Source: Variovorax sp. SG517 (GTDB taxonomy: Bacteria > Pseudomonadota > Gammaproteobacteria > Burkholderiales > Burkholderiaceae_C). From it: a DNA stretch of 64,000 nucleotides. The first letter of the stretch is position 1. Every line of letters starts with the position of its first letter. The stretch spans positions 1 through 64,000 of the forward strand of contig NZ_JABMJG010000014.1 of assembly GCF_013376045.1 (NCBI RefSeq). Direction: 5' to 3'. The position numbers and the translations under genes are program-made. The notes under the pieces were generated by a model. It did no database searches and was not told the origin of the DNA. It saw only the letters and a list, made by a program, of their open reading frames with translations. Shown piece after piece: positions 56,254 through 64,000 of this stretch.

Positions 56254-57204
56254 TCAGCCCGCGAACAGCGCCGCCGGCACGCCGGGGCTGTCGATGCGCA
56301 CCCTGAACAGGCCGCCCGCCAAAGGCTCGGCCGCTTCCTGCTCGGGCGTGAGGCCGTTGCGCGCGGTCGTGATGTAGAGCGTGCGCAGGTCCGCATCGCC
56401 GAAGGCGCAGTCTGTGACGTGGCTCGCGGGTATGGCGATGCGGCACAGTTCGGCCGCGCTCACCGGGTCGTGGCAGGTCACGCAGGAGCCGCCCCAGTGC
56501 GCGATCCACAGGCGGCCTGCGGCGTCGGTGGTCATGCCGTCGGGCAGTCCGTCGGGCTTGGGGAAGCGGTGCCACACGCGGCGGTTCGACACGGTGCCGG
56601 CTTCCATGTCGAAGTCGTAGGCGTAGAGGTTGTTGAGCACCGTGTTGTTGAAGTACATGGTGCGGCCGTCGGCCGACCAGGTCGGGCCGTTGGTCACCTC
56701 GAAGCCGTCGTCGTGCTTTGTGCAGCGGCCGTCGGCGTCGTAGCGGTAGAGCGCCCCGGTGGGCGCCTTGCAGTCGAAGTCCATGCTGCCGGCCCAGAAG
56801 CGGCCGCGCGCGTCGCACTTGCCGTCGTTGAAGCGGTTGCCGGTGCGCTCGGGCTCGGGCTGGTGCAGGTAGCGCGGCTTCGCCTCGTCGCCGGGCGCGG
56901 TGGTGTCGACGAGCGCGAAGCCGCGGCGCAGCGTGACGAAGAGGCCGGGAGCCGATGCGCGCTCGGCGATGGCGGTGATCTCCTCGTCGAAGTGCCAGGT
57001 GCGCTGCGCGCCGGTGGCCGGGTCGTAGCGGAAGAGGCGCGGCGTGAGGATGTCGATCCAGTACAGCGCCTGCTCGCGCTGCGACCACATGGTGCCTTCG
57101 CCGAGGTTCGCGCCGGCGGGCCAGATGCACTCGGCCTGGCCGATGACGGAAGGAGAGGGAGAAGGGGGGACGGGGGGAACGGGGCTGCTTGTCTCTTGGC
57201 TCAT
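56254..57204 (-). CDS. SMP-30/gluconolactonase family sugar lactonase
   Basis: Six-bladed beta-propeller lactonase of 316 residues, hydrolysing an aldonolactone such as L-arabinono- or D-galactonolactone. Metal-binding positions are visible in NLGEGTMWSQ (Glu), VTNGPTWSADG (Asn) and DGLPDGMTTDAAG (Asp). A proline-rich N-terminal tail precedes the domain. The ATG at 57204 follows AGGAAAG and is preferred to an upstream frame. It is divergent from the SDR gene; lactonase plus dehydrogenase are consecutive steps of an oxidative aldose pathway. Confidence 0.9.
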   Translation of the reverse strand: MSQETSSPVPPVPPSPSPSVIGQAECIWPAGANLGEGTMWSQREQALYWIDILTPRLFRYDPATGAQRTWHFDEEITAIAERASAPGLFVTLRRGFALVDTTAPGDEAKPRYLHQPEPERTGNRFNDGKCDARGRFWAGSMDFDCKAPTGALYRYDADGRCTKHDDGFEVTNGPTWSADGRTMYFNNTVLNNLYAYDFDMEAGTVSNRRVWHRFPKPDGLPDGMTTDAAGRLWIAHWGGSCVTCHDPVSAAELCRIAIPASHVTDCAFGDADLRTLYITTARNGLTPEQEAAEPLAGGLFRVRIDSPGVPAALFAG

Positions 57205-57255
57205 TGGTCTTCTTTCCTGTTCGTGTCTGTCGGTCGTCTTGACGCGGCGGATGGT

Positions 57256-57306
57256 ATCAAGGCATATTGATAACCGAAATTTAAAATAGCGGCATTGATT
57301 GATATC
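57256..57306. promoter_or_regulatory. LysR-type operator region, lactonase/SDR
   Basis: ATCAA-N6-TTGAT (57256-57271) is a perfect palindrome, and TTGATATC occurs at 57299-57306. The reverse of the latter, GATATCAA, recurs at 59196-59203 before the dehydrogenase gene. The AT-rich stretch lies between the divergent lactonase and SDR genes, fitting control by the LysR protein at 58146-59111. Confidence 0.55.
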
Positions 57307-57347
57307 TGTATTGCAATGCCTTTGGATTCCCATCTCGGAGACTTTTC

Positions 57348-58121
57348 TTGAATTCCCCCCAGTTTTCCATCCATCCGAGCCTCAAGGGCCGCACCGTGTT
57401 CGTCACCGGCGGAGGCAGCGGCATCGGCGCGGGCATCGTTTCGGCGTTCGCCGAACAGGGCGCCCGCGTGGCCTTCGTCGACATTGCCGAAAGCGCCAGC
57501 GCGGCGCTCGCGAAGCAGATCGAGGATGCCGGCCATGCCGCGCCGTGGTGGCGCACCTGCGACGTGCGCGACATCGCCGCGCTGCAGAAGGCGATTGCCG
57601 ACGCGGCCGCCGAACTCGGCGACTTCGCGGTGCTCGTCAACAACGTGGCGAGCGACGACCGCCACACGCTCGAATCGGTCACGCCCGACTATTACGACAA
57701 CCGCATGGCCATCAACGAGCGTCCCGCGCTCTTCGCCATCCAGTCGGTGGTGCCGGGCATGAAGCGCCTGGGCTTCGGCTCGGTGGTCAACCTGGGCTCC
57801 ACGGGCTGGCAGACCAAGGGCTCCGGCTACCCCTGCTACGCGATCGCGAAGTCGTCGGTGAACGGTCTCACGCGCGGCCTCGCGGTGGACCTGGGCCGCG
57901 ACCGCATCCGCATCAACACCGTCTCGCCCGGCTGGGTGATGACCGAGCGTCAGGTCAAGCTGTGGCTCGACGAGGAGGGCGAGCAGTCGCTCAAGCGCAA
58001 CCAGTGCCTGCCCGACAAGCTCATGCCCGAAGACATCGCGCGCATGGTGCTGTTCCTCGCATCGGACGACGCGAAGATGTGCACGGCCCAGGAGTTCACC
58101 GTCGACGCCGGTTGGACCTGA
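57348..58121 (+). CDS. SDR family aldose/sugar dehydrogenase
   Basis: NAD(P)-dependent short-chain dehydrogenase, 257 residues. The Rossmann motif TGGGSGIG (residues 20-27), NNVAS strand, Y164-X3-K168 in CYAIAKSS and PGWVMTE are present. In this neighbourhood the likely role is oxidation of an aldose such as L-arabinose or D-galactose to its lactone for the adjacent lactonase. The start is TTG at 57348 with GGAG at proper distance; no ATG fits. The LysR gene converges on its 3' end. Confidence 0.87.
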   Translation: MNSPQFSIHPSLKGRTVFVTGGGSGIGAGIVSAFAEQGARVAFVDIAESASAALAKQIEDAGHAAPWWRTCDVRDIAALQKAIADAAAELGDFAVLVNNVASDDRHTLESVTPDYYDNRMAINERPALFAIQSVVPGMKRLGFGSVVNLGSTGWQTKGSGYPCYAIAKSSVNGLTRGLAVDLGRDRIRINTVSPGWVMTERQVKLWLDEEGEQSLKRNQCLPDKLMPEDIARMVLFLASDDAKMCTAQEFTVDAGWT

Positions 58122-58145
58122 AGCCGCGGCCCGCCCGGTTGCCGG

Positions 58146-59111
58146 TCAGTCGATCTCCATCTCCAGCTTGCGCCCGTAGACGCTGACGCTCGCCGTCTTC
58201 AGCGCCTTCAGCATCACCTTCGCCGCCGGTGACAGCAGCCGGTCGGTGCGGGTGATGATGCCGAAGGCGTCCATGTGGCAGGGCATGTCCAGCGGCAGCA
58301 GCGACACGATGCCGTGCGATGCGTAGTAGCGCGCCACGTCGGTCGCGAGCACGGCGACCATGTCGCTTTGCTGCAGCATGCGCGTGATGAAGAGCAGGGC
58401 CGGGCTTTCGATGGTGTTGGTGGGCGGAGCGAGGCCTTCCTCCTGGAACATCAGCTCGAAGCGGTGGCGCAGCACGCTGCCCGCGGGCGGCACGATCCAG
58501 CCTGCGCTCACCACGTCGCGCAGCGTGAGGCCGCTCACGCCCAGCAGCGGATGGCCGGGTCGCACCAGCGCGCACACGGGCTCCTCGCTCAGGGCTTCGT
58601 AGCGCAGCTGCGACTTGTCGTGTTCGGCGAACAGGCGCGCCACGAGGATGTCGAGCTTGCCCTGCTCCAGCCGCTCGAGCAGCACGGGGCTGGTCTCGAT
58701 CTCCAGCGACACGCGCAGGTCGGGTTGCTCGCGCTTGACCATCGCCACGGCCGGCGGCATCAGCGTGAGGCCGGGCGCGGTGATGGCGCCCACGTTCACC
58801 TGGCCAAAGCGGCCGGCCTTGAGCGCGGTGAGTTCGTCGTGCGCCTGGTTCAGGCTCGCGAGCGCCACGCGGGCGTGGCGGATCATGGTCTCACCGTACC
58901 AGGTCGCCCGCATGCCGCGCGGCAGGCGCTCGAAAAGCGGCACCTCCAGCACGTCTTCCAGGTCCTTCAGCAGCTTGGAGGCGGCCGGCTGCGTCATGTT
59001 GAGCACCTGGGCCGCGCGGTGGATGTTGCCTTCCTCGGCCAGGGCCACGAGCAGCAGCAACTGGCGGGTCTTGAGGCGGGCGCGGATGAACCAGTGGTTG
59101 TAGTTGGTCAT
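58146..59111 (-). CDS. LysR family regulator of sugar oxidation genes
   Basis: LysR-type factor of 321 residues: winged helix LLLLVALAEEGNIHRAAQVL and QPAASKLLKDLEDVLEVPLF, then the effector domain with NVGAITAPGLTLMPPAVAMV. It resembles regulators of galactose, arabinose and uronate catabolism (GguR/GbpR group). The ATG at 59111 is preferred to an in-frame TTG 15 bases upstream. Shared ATCGATAT/TTGATATC sites near 57299 and 59161-59203 suggest it controls the lactonase/SDR pair, the dehydrogenase and probably the downstream transporter. Confidence 0.87.
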   Translation of the reverse strand: MTNYNHWFIRARLKTRQLLLLVALAEEGNIHRAAQVLNMTQPAASKLLKDLEDVLEVPLFERLPRGMRATWYGETMIRHARVALASLNQAHDELTALKAGRFGQVNVGAITAPGLTLMPPAVAMVKREQPDLRVSLEIETSPVLLERLEQGKLDILVARLFAEHDKSQLRYEALSEEPVCALVRPGHPLLGVSGLTLRDVVSAGWIVPPAGSVLRHRFELMFQEEGLAPPTNTIESPALLFITRMLQQSDMVAVLATDVARYYASHGIVSLLPLDMPCHMDAFGIITRTDRLLSPAAKVMLKALKTASVSVYGRKLEMEID

Positions 59112-59160
59112 GTCTCTGGACTTCAAACAAAGGATTGACCGGGTTTTCCAGAATCCGGCG

Positions 59161-59203
59161 ATCGATATCCATTTTGCTCAAAAAACGATTGGATCGATAT
59201 CAA
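59161..59203. promoter_or_regulatory. LysR-type operator region before the aldehyde dehydrogenase
   Basis: ATCGATAT occurs at 59161-59168 and 59193-59200, 32 bases apart (three helical turns), and GATATCAA at 59196-59203 matches the TTGATATC site upstream of the SDR gene. The sites lie between the LysR gene and the dehydrogenase gene. Confidence 0.6.
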
Positions 59204-59259
59204 ATCTATACATAGACTGGGGGCACTTCAAGAACAACAGAGACAAGGTCCACGCCCCG

Positions 59260-60714
59260 GTGATCCACGGCGAGATCCATCAGAACGTGCGGCTCTACAT
59301 CAACGGCCGCTGGGAAACCAGCGCGACCACCGGTGTGAGCGCCAATCCCTCGGACACCAGCGAAGTGGTGGCCGAGTACGCACGTGCCGATCGCCGCCAG
59401 GCCGAGGCCGCCATCCGCGCCGCCACGGAAGCCTTCCCCCACTGGAGTCACAGCACGCCGCAGCGGCGCGCCGACGTGCTCGACCGCATCGGCACCGAAC
59501 TGCTCTCGCGCAAGGACGACCTGGGCCTGCTGCTGGCGCGGGAAGAAGGCAAGACGCTGGCCGAGGCGGTGGCCGAAGTGGCGCGCTCGGGCCAGATATT
59601 CAAGTTCTTCGCGGGCGAAGCGATGCGCGGCGGCGGCGGCGAGAACGTGGCCTCGGTGCGCGCCGGCGTGCAGGTCGATGTCACGCGCGAACCGGTGGGC
59701 GTGGTGGGGCTCATCACGCCGTGGAACTCGCCCTTCGTCGTTCCCGCCTGGAAGATCGCGCCCGCGCTGGCCCATGGCAACAGCGTGGTGTTCAAGCCGG
59801 CCGAGCTGGTGTCGGCCTGCGGCTGGGCACTGGCCGAGATCATCAGCCGGGCCGCATTGCCGGCCGGTGCCTTCAACCTCGTGATGGGCAGCGGCCGCGA
59901 AGTGGGGCAGGCGCTGGTCGACAGCCCGCTGGTCGATGCGCTGAGCTTCACGGGTTCGATGGCCAACGGCGAGCGCGTCCTGCAGGCAGCGGCCGCGAGG
60001 CGCGCCAAGGTGCAGCTGGAGACCGGCGGCAAGAACGCGCTGGTGGTGCTGGCCGATGCCGACCTCGACCGTGCCGTCGACTGCGCCGTGCAGGGCGCAT
60101 ATTTTTCCGCGGGCCAGCGCTGCACCGCGTCGAGCCGGCTCATCGTCGAATCGGCGGTGCACGACGCCTTCGTGGCGAAGCTGCGCCAGCGCCTGAAGAC
60201 GCTGAAGATCGGCCACGCGCTGGAGCGCGGCGTCGACATCGGTCCGGTGGTCGACGAAGAGCGCTTCGCGCAGGACCTCGCCTGGGTCGACACCGCGCGC
60301 GAAGAAGGCGCCGAGCACGTGTGGGGCGGCGAAGCGCTGGAGCGCGCCACCACCGGCCACTACATCAGCCCCGCGCTGTTCCTCGCCAAGCCCTCGCACC
60401 GCATCGCGCGCGAGGAGATCTTCGGCCCGCTGGCCTGCGTGCTGCGCGCCGACGATTACGACGAGGCGCTCGCGCTGTGCAACGACACGCCCTTCGGCCT
60501 GTGCGCGGGCATCTGCACCAATTCGCTGAAGCACGCGATGCATTTCAGGCGCCATGCCGTGGTCGGCATGACGATGGTCAATCTGCCGACCGCGGGGGTG
60601 GACTTCCACGTGCCCTTCGGCGGCCGCAAGGGGTCGGGCTACGGGCCGCGCGAACAAGGGCGCCACGCCGCGGAGTTCTACACGACGGTGAAGACCGGCT
60701 ACATGCTGGCCTGA
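59260..60714 (+). CDS. Aldehyde dehydrogenase (alpha-ketoglutarate-semialdehyde type)
   Basis: NAD(P)-dependent dehydrogenase of 484 residues. The catalytic C288 is in GQRCTASS and the general base E254 in QLETGGKNA; VVGLITPWNSPFVVPAWKIA and FTGSMANGERVL define the cofactor site. In an oxidative pentose or hexose pathway it would oxidise 2,5-dioxopentanoate to 2-oxoglutarate, or another sugar-acid aldehyde. The frame is open back to 59104, but that would run over the LysR start and operator; GTG at 59260 gives the usual family length, with AAGG upstream. The exact start is uncertain. Confidence 0.87.
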   Translation: MIHGEIHQNVRLYINGRWETSATTGVSANPSDTSEVVAEYARADRRQAEAAIRAATEAFPHWSHSTPQRRADVLDRIGTELLSRKDDLGLLLAREEGKTLAEAVAEVARSGQIFKFFAGEAMRGGGGENVASVRAGVQVDVTREPVGVVGLITPWNSPFVVPAWKIAPALAHGNSVVFKPAELVSACGWALAEIISRAALPAGAFNLVMGSGREVGQALVDSPLVDALSFTGSMANGERVLQAAAARRAKVQLETGGKNALVVLADADLDRAVDCAVQGAYFSAGQRCTASSRLIVESAVHDAFVAKLRQRLKTLKIGHALERGVDIGPVVDEERFAQDLAWVDTAREEGAEHVWGGEALERATTGHYISPALFLAKPSHRIAREEIFGPLACVLRADDYDEALALCNDTPFGLCAGICTNSLKHAMHFRRHAVVGMTMVNLPTAGVDFHVPFGGRKGSGYGPREQGRHAAEFYTTVKTGYMLA

Positions 60715-60790
60715 GCCGGACGGGGTTTCAGTACGTCAACAGCAACGCCGACAGGCAAATCCTCGGAATCATCAAGAAGGAGACATTCCC

Positions 60791-61756
60791 ATGACCATGA
60801 ATCGCCGCACCCTCAACACCGCCCTGGCCGCCGCCGCGCTCGGCGGAATGCTGCCCGCTTCCGTGCTCGCGCAGAAGAAGCTCGTGCTCGGCTTCGCGCA
60901 GGTGGGCGCCGAAAGCGAATGGCGCACCGCCAACACCGAGTCGATCAAGTCCTCCGCCAAGGAGGCCGGCATCGAGCTCAAGTTCTCCGACGCGCAGCAG
61001 AAGCAGGAGAACCAGATCAAGGCCATCCGCTCGTACATCGCTCAGAAGGTGGATGTGATCGCCTTCTCGCCGGTGGTCGAGTCGGGCTGGGAGACTGTGC
61101 TGCGCGAGGCCAAGGCCGCGAAGATCCCGGTGGTGTTGACCGACCGCTCCGTCAACACCAAGGACGATTCGCTCTACGTGACCTTCATGGGCTCCGATTT
61201 CACCGAGGAAGGCCGCAAGGCCGGCCGCTGGCTGGTGGAGAAGATGAAGGACCAGAAGGGCGACGTGAACATCGTCGAGCTGCAGGGCACCGTGGGCTCG
61301 GCCCCGGCCATCGACCGCAAGAAGGGCTTCGAGGAAATCATCAAGGCCGACCCGAAGTTCAAGATCATCCGCTCGCAGACCGGCGACTTCACGCGCGCCA
61401 AGGGCAAGGAGGTGATGGAAGCCTTCCTGAAGGCCGAGGGCAAGAAGATCAATGTGCTGTACGCGCACAACGACGACATGGCCATCGGCGCGATCCAGGC
61501 CATCGAGGAAGCCGGCCTGAAGCCTGCGAAGGACATCGTGATCATCTCCATCGACGGCGTGAAGGGCGCCTTCGAGGCCATGATCGCCGGCAAGCTCAAC
61601 GTGTCGGTGGAATGCAGCCCGCTGCTCGGCCCGCAGCTGATGCAGGCGGTGAAGGACATCAAGGAAGGCAAGACGCTGCCCAAGCGCATCGTGACGGTCG
61701 AGAGCATCTTCCCGATGGAAGTCGCGGCAAAGGAATTCCCCAACCGAAAGTATTGA
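60791..61756 (+). CDS. Sugar ABC transporter substrate-binding protein (YtfQ-like)
   Basis: Periplasmic type I binding protein, 321 residues. A signal peptide ([23 protein letters not shown]) precedes [20 protein letters not shown], the typical start of YtfQ-type galactofuranose or hexose binders. [24 protein letters not shown] and [14 protein letters not shown] line the sugar pocket. AAGGAG stands before the ATG. It is placed ahead of the ChvE-like gene, separated by a dispersed repeat, giving two distinct binding proteins for one transport locus. Confidence 0.88.
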   Translation: MTMNRRTLNTALAAAALGGMLPASVLAQKKLVLGFAQVGAESEWRTANTESIKSSAKEAGIELKFSDAQQKQENQIKAIRSYIAQKVDVIAFSPVVESGWETVLREAKAAKIPVVLTDRSVNTKDDSLYVTFMGSDFTEEGRKAGRWLVEKMKDQKGDVNIVELQGTVGSAPAIDRKKGFEEIIKADPKFKIIRSQTGDFTRAKGKEVMEAFLKAEGKKINVLYAHNDDMAIGAIQAIEEAGLKPAKDIVIISIDGVKGAFEAMIAGKLNVSVECSPLLGPQLMQAVKDIKEGKTLPKRIVTVESIFPMEVAAKEFPNRKY

Positions 61757-61758
61757 GT

Positions 61759-61861
61759 ACTCCCCCAGGCTGCGCGGCACTTCGTGTCCGCTTCGCCAAC
61801 CCCCTCGCCGGGGGCAACACCTGCGGCCCGGCAAGGCCGGTTCCGCGGTGTTCCTGGAAAA
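61759..61861. repeat. Dispersed intergenic repeat, copy 2
   Basis: It matches 22811-22946 in long near-identical blocks, including CTTCGCCAACCCCC, GGGGGCAACACC and CCGGTTCCGCGGTGTTCCTGG. It contains the same CCCCC/GGGGG hairpin. It sits between two same-strand genes of the sugar locus, so it may attenuate transcription between the two binding-protein genes. Confidence 0.85.
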
Positions 61862-61895
61862 GACACAGCACCCATTGAAAAAAACGGATCGAACC

Positions 61896-62966
61896 ATGAA
61901 ACGCAACTTCCTCAAGGCATCGCTCGCAGGCGTCGCACTGGCCATCGTCGGCTTCTCGCCGCTGGCCAGCGCGCAGGAAAAGGGCCTGATCGCCATCTCC
62001 ATGCCCACCAAATCGTCGGCGCGCTGGATCGCCGACGGCGCCAACATGGTCAAGTACTTCAAGGACAAGGGCTACAAGACCGACCTGCAGTACGCCGAAG
62101 ACGACATTCCCAACCAGCTCGCGCAGATCGAGAACATGGTGACCAAAGGCTCGAAGGTGCTGGTCATCGCAGCCATCGACGGAACGACGCTGTCGGACGT
62201 GCTGCAGAAGGCGGCCGACAAGGGCGTGAAGGTCATCGCCTACGACCGGCTCATCAAGGGCTCGAAGAACGTCGACTACTACGCCACCTTCGACAACTTT
62301 CAGGTCGGGGTGCTGCAGGCGCAGTCGATCGAGGCGGCGCTGGGCCTGAAGAGCGGCAAGGGTCCGTTCAACATCGAGCTCTTCGGCGGCTCGCCCGACG
62401 ACAACAACGCCTTCTTCTTCTACAACGGCGCGATGTCGGTGCTCGACCCCTACATCAAGAGCGGCAAGCTGGTGGTGCGCAGCAAGCAGATGGGCATGGA
62501 CAAGGTCGGCACGCTGCGCTGGGACGGCGCGGTGGCGCAGGCGCGCATGGACAACCTGCTGTCGGCCTTCTACACCAAGGACCGCGTCGACGCGGTGCTG
62601 TCGCCGTACGACGGCCTGTCCATCGGCATTCTTTCGTCGCTCAAGGGCGTGGGCTACGGCTCGGCCTCGCAGCCGATGCCCATCGTGTCGGGGCAGGACG
62701 CCGAGATCCCCTCGGTGAAGTCGATCCTGCGCAAGGAGCAGACCTCCACCGTGTTCAAGGACACGCGCGAACTGGCCAAGGTGACCGTGTCGATGGTGGA
62801 CGCGATGCTCTCGGGCAAGACGCCCGAGGTGAACGACACCAAGACCTACAACAACGGCATCAAGGTCGTGCCCTCGTACCTGCTGAAGCCGGTGAGCGTG
62901 GACGCCTCGAACTGGAAGCAGGTGCTGGTGGACAGCGGCTACTACAAGGAAAGCCAGATCAAGTGA
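61896..62966 (+). CDS. chvE: Multiple-monosaccharide-binding protein ChvE
   Basis: Periplasmic sugar-binding protein of 356 residues. The signal peptide ends at ASA near residue 26. The mature part starts [20 protein letters not shown] and includes [22 protein letters not shown] and [18 protein letters not shown], typical of ChvE/GbpR-type proteins that bind galactose, arabinose, glucose and uronic acids. In Agrobacterium ChvE also feeds the VirA sensor. The ATPase gene follows after two bases. Confidence 0.93.
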   Translation: MKRNFLKASLAGVALAIVGFSPLASAQEKGLIAISMPTKSSARWIADGANMVKYFKDKGYKTDLQYAEDDIPNQLAQIENMVTKGSKVLVIAAIDGTTLSDVLQKAADKGVKVIAYDRLIKGSKNVDYYATFDNFQVGVLQAQSIEAALGLKSGKGPFNIELFGGSPDDNNAFFFYNGAMSVLDPYIKSGKLVVRSKQMGMDKVGTLRWDGAVAQARMDNLLSAFYTKDRVDAVLSPYDGLSIGILSSLKGVGYGSASQPMPIVSGQDAEIPSVKSILRKEQTSTVFKDTRELAKVTVSMVDAMLSGKTPEVNDTKTYNNGIKVVPSYLLKPVSVDASNWKQVLVDSGYYKESQIK

Positions 62967-62968
62967 GC

Positions 62969-64000
62969 ATGCAGGGCAGCAGCGACGGTGCCGGCGCCAT
63001 CCTCGAGATGCGCGGCATCACCAAGACGTTCCCCGGCGTGAAGGCGCTGAGCAACGTCAACCTCAGCGTGCGCGCGGGGGAGATCCACGCGGTGGTCGGC
63101 GAGAACGGCGCGGGCAAGTCGACGCTCATGAAGGTGCTCAGCGGCGTCTACCCGTGCGACTCGTACACCGGCGAGATCTTCTTCGAGGGCGAGGAGCGCC
63201 GCTTCAGGGGCATCGCCGACAGCGAGAAGCTCGGGATCATCATCATCCACCAGGAGCTGGCGCTGGTGCCGCTGCTGTCCATCGCAGAGAACATCTTCCT
63301 CGGCAACGAGCTTGCCAACGGCGCCGGCGTGATCGACTGGTTCGCCGCCTATGCGAGGACGCGCGAGCTGCTCGCCAAGGTGGGCCTGAAGGAGCCGCCC
63401 ACCACGCTGGTGACCGACCTGGGCGTGGGCAAGCAGCAGCTGGTGGAAATCGCCAAGGCGCTGGCCAAGGAGGTGAAGCTGCTGATCCTCGACGAGCCCA
63501 CCGCCAGTCTCAACGAGAACGACAGCGACGCGCTGCTGATGCTGCTGCTGGAACTCAAGCGCCAGGGCATCGCGTCGATCCTCATCTCGCACAAGCTCAA
63601 CGAGATCGCCAAGGTGGCCGACTCCATCACCGTGCTGCGCGACGGCGCGACGGTGGAGACCATGGACTGCCGCGGCCAGCCCATCAGCGAGGACCGCATC
63701 ATCCGCGGCATGGTGGGGCGCGACATGGCGCACCGCTACCCACAGCGCGACCCGAAGATCGGGCAGACGGTGTTCGAGGTGCGCGACTGGCGCGTGCACC
63801 ACGCGCTGCACGCCGACCGCGAGCAGATCAAGGGCGTGAGCCTGAACGTGCGCCAGGGCGAGATCGTCGGCATCGCGGGCCTCATGGGCGCGGGCCGCAC
63901 CGAGCTGGCCATGAGCGTCTTCGGCAAGTCCTACGGCCAGCGCATCAGCGGCTCGGTGTTCATGCACGGCAAGCCGGTGGACGTGAGCACGGTGCGCAAG
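62969..64000 (+). CDS. gguA: Sugar ABC transporter ATP-binding protein, 3' end beyond window
   Basis: Two-domain sugar ATPase; 344 codons are visible and the gene continues past the window. The first domain has Walker [10 protein letters not shown] (about residues 44-52), [14 protein letters not shown] signature-like region and [16 protein letters not shown] linker leads to the second domain, whose Walker A appears as [10 protein letters not shown] near the right edge. Order chvE-gguA and the sequence type match the multiple-monosaccharide importer; a gguB permease should follow. The ATG at 62969 is preferred, with a GTG six bases earlier as alternative. Confidence 0.93.
   Translation, partial: MQGSSDGAGAILEMRGITKTFPGVKALSNVNLSVRAGEIHAVVGENGAGKSTLMKVLSGVYPCDSYTGEIFFEGEERRFRGIADSEKLGIIIIHQELALVPLLSIAENIFLGNELANGAGVIDWFAAYARTRELLAKVGLKEPPTTLVTDLGVGKQQLVEIAKALAKEVKLLILDEPTASLNENDSDALLMLLLELKRQGIASILISHKLNEIAKVADSITVLRDGATVETMDCRGQPISEDRIIRGMVGRDMAHRYPQRDPKIGQTVFEVRDWRVHHALHADREQIKGVSLNVRQGEIVGIAGLMGAGRTELAMSVFGKSYGQRISGSVFMHGKPVDVSTVRK

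Noticed and set aside
59104-59259. Upstream extension of the aldehyde dehydrogenase
   Set aside because: It would overlap the LysR start codon and the repeated operator sites, and exceeds the family's normal N-terminus.

Overview
The window is about two thirds GC with dense, tightly spaced genes. Its gene set (PutA, KatG, a MocR/DUF2917 pair, an otsB-GH15-otsA trehalose block, chvE/gguA sugar transport, many LysR and Crp regulators) suggests a soil or plant-associated betaproteobacterium of the Comamonadaceae, most like Variovorax. That placement rests on recognised protein families and gene order; no database search was run. No rRNA, tRNA or CRISPR array was seen.

Layout. 1-287: leader with two short imperfect repeats, possibly an insertion-sequence end. 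288-4005: TauD-type dioxygenase and a NitT/TauT-type ABC importer (binding protein, ATPase, permease with stop/start overlaps), presumably for an organosulfonate; a hairpin repeat sits inside the ATPase reading frame. 4011-8501: DUF5329 protein, HisN-type phosphatase, DUF2905, ROK kinase, TM2-TPR protein, DUF1877 protein. 8508-10467: MocR regulator divergent from a DUF2917 gene. 10512-14678: otsB, GH15 hydrolase, otsA. 14772-22808: hybrid kinase, CCA enzyme with an eroded HD motif, OmpW porin, GST, MgtC-like protein, lytic transglycosylase, 5-formyl-THF cyclo-ligase. 22979-30657: LysR with a second DUF2917 gene, BLUF photoreceptor divergent from a Crp/Fnr regulator, lipoprotein, glmU, Lrp, glmS.

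30658-35460 reads differently: looser spacing, less GC-biased codons and degraded sequence. It holds a large TerD-domain stress protein, a decayed C-terminal sensor domain of a CBASS-type nucleotidyltransferase, a perfect 15-bp hairpin and a DUF900 lipoprotein. I read it as an eroded stress/defence island between core genes. 35544-47126 returns to ordinary metabolism (katG, CMD protein, putA, secreted hydrolase, XRE-cupin/GNAT pair, OYE, EamA exporter).

47268-55072 is the most unusual ordinary-composition segment: a LysR gene followed by an approximately 1590-residue fusion of an alpha/alpha-toroid-like region, a CapA (poly-gamma-glutamate metallophosphatase-like) domain and a Mur-ligase/CapB-like domain, then a translationally coupled exported alpha/beta hydrolase and an aldose epimerase. 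This is the best candidate for an undescribed surface-polymer or peptide-ligation system.

56254-64000 is a non-phosphorylating aldose oxidation module: SMP-30 lactonase, SDR dehydrogenase, LysR, semialdehyde-type dehydrogenase, two different periplasmic sugar-binding proteins (one ChvE-like) and the start of a two-domain sugar ATPase that runs off the window. Shared TTGATATC-type sites upstream of the divergent promoters suggest control by the LysR protein.
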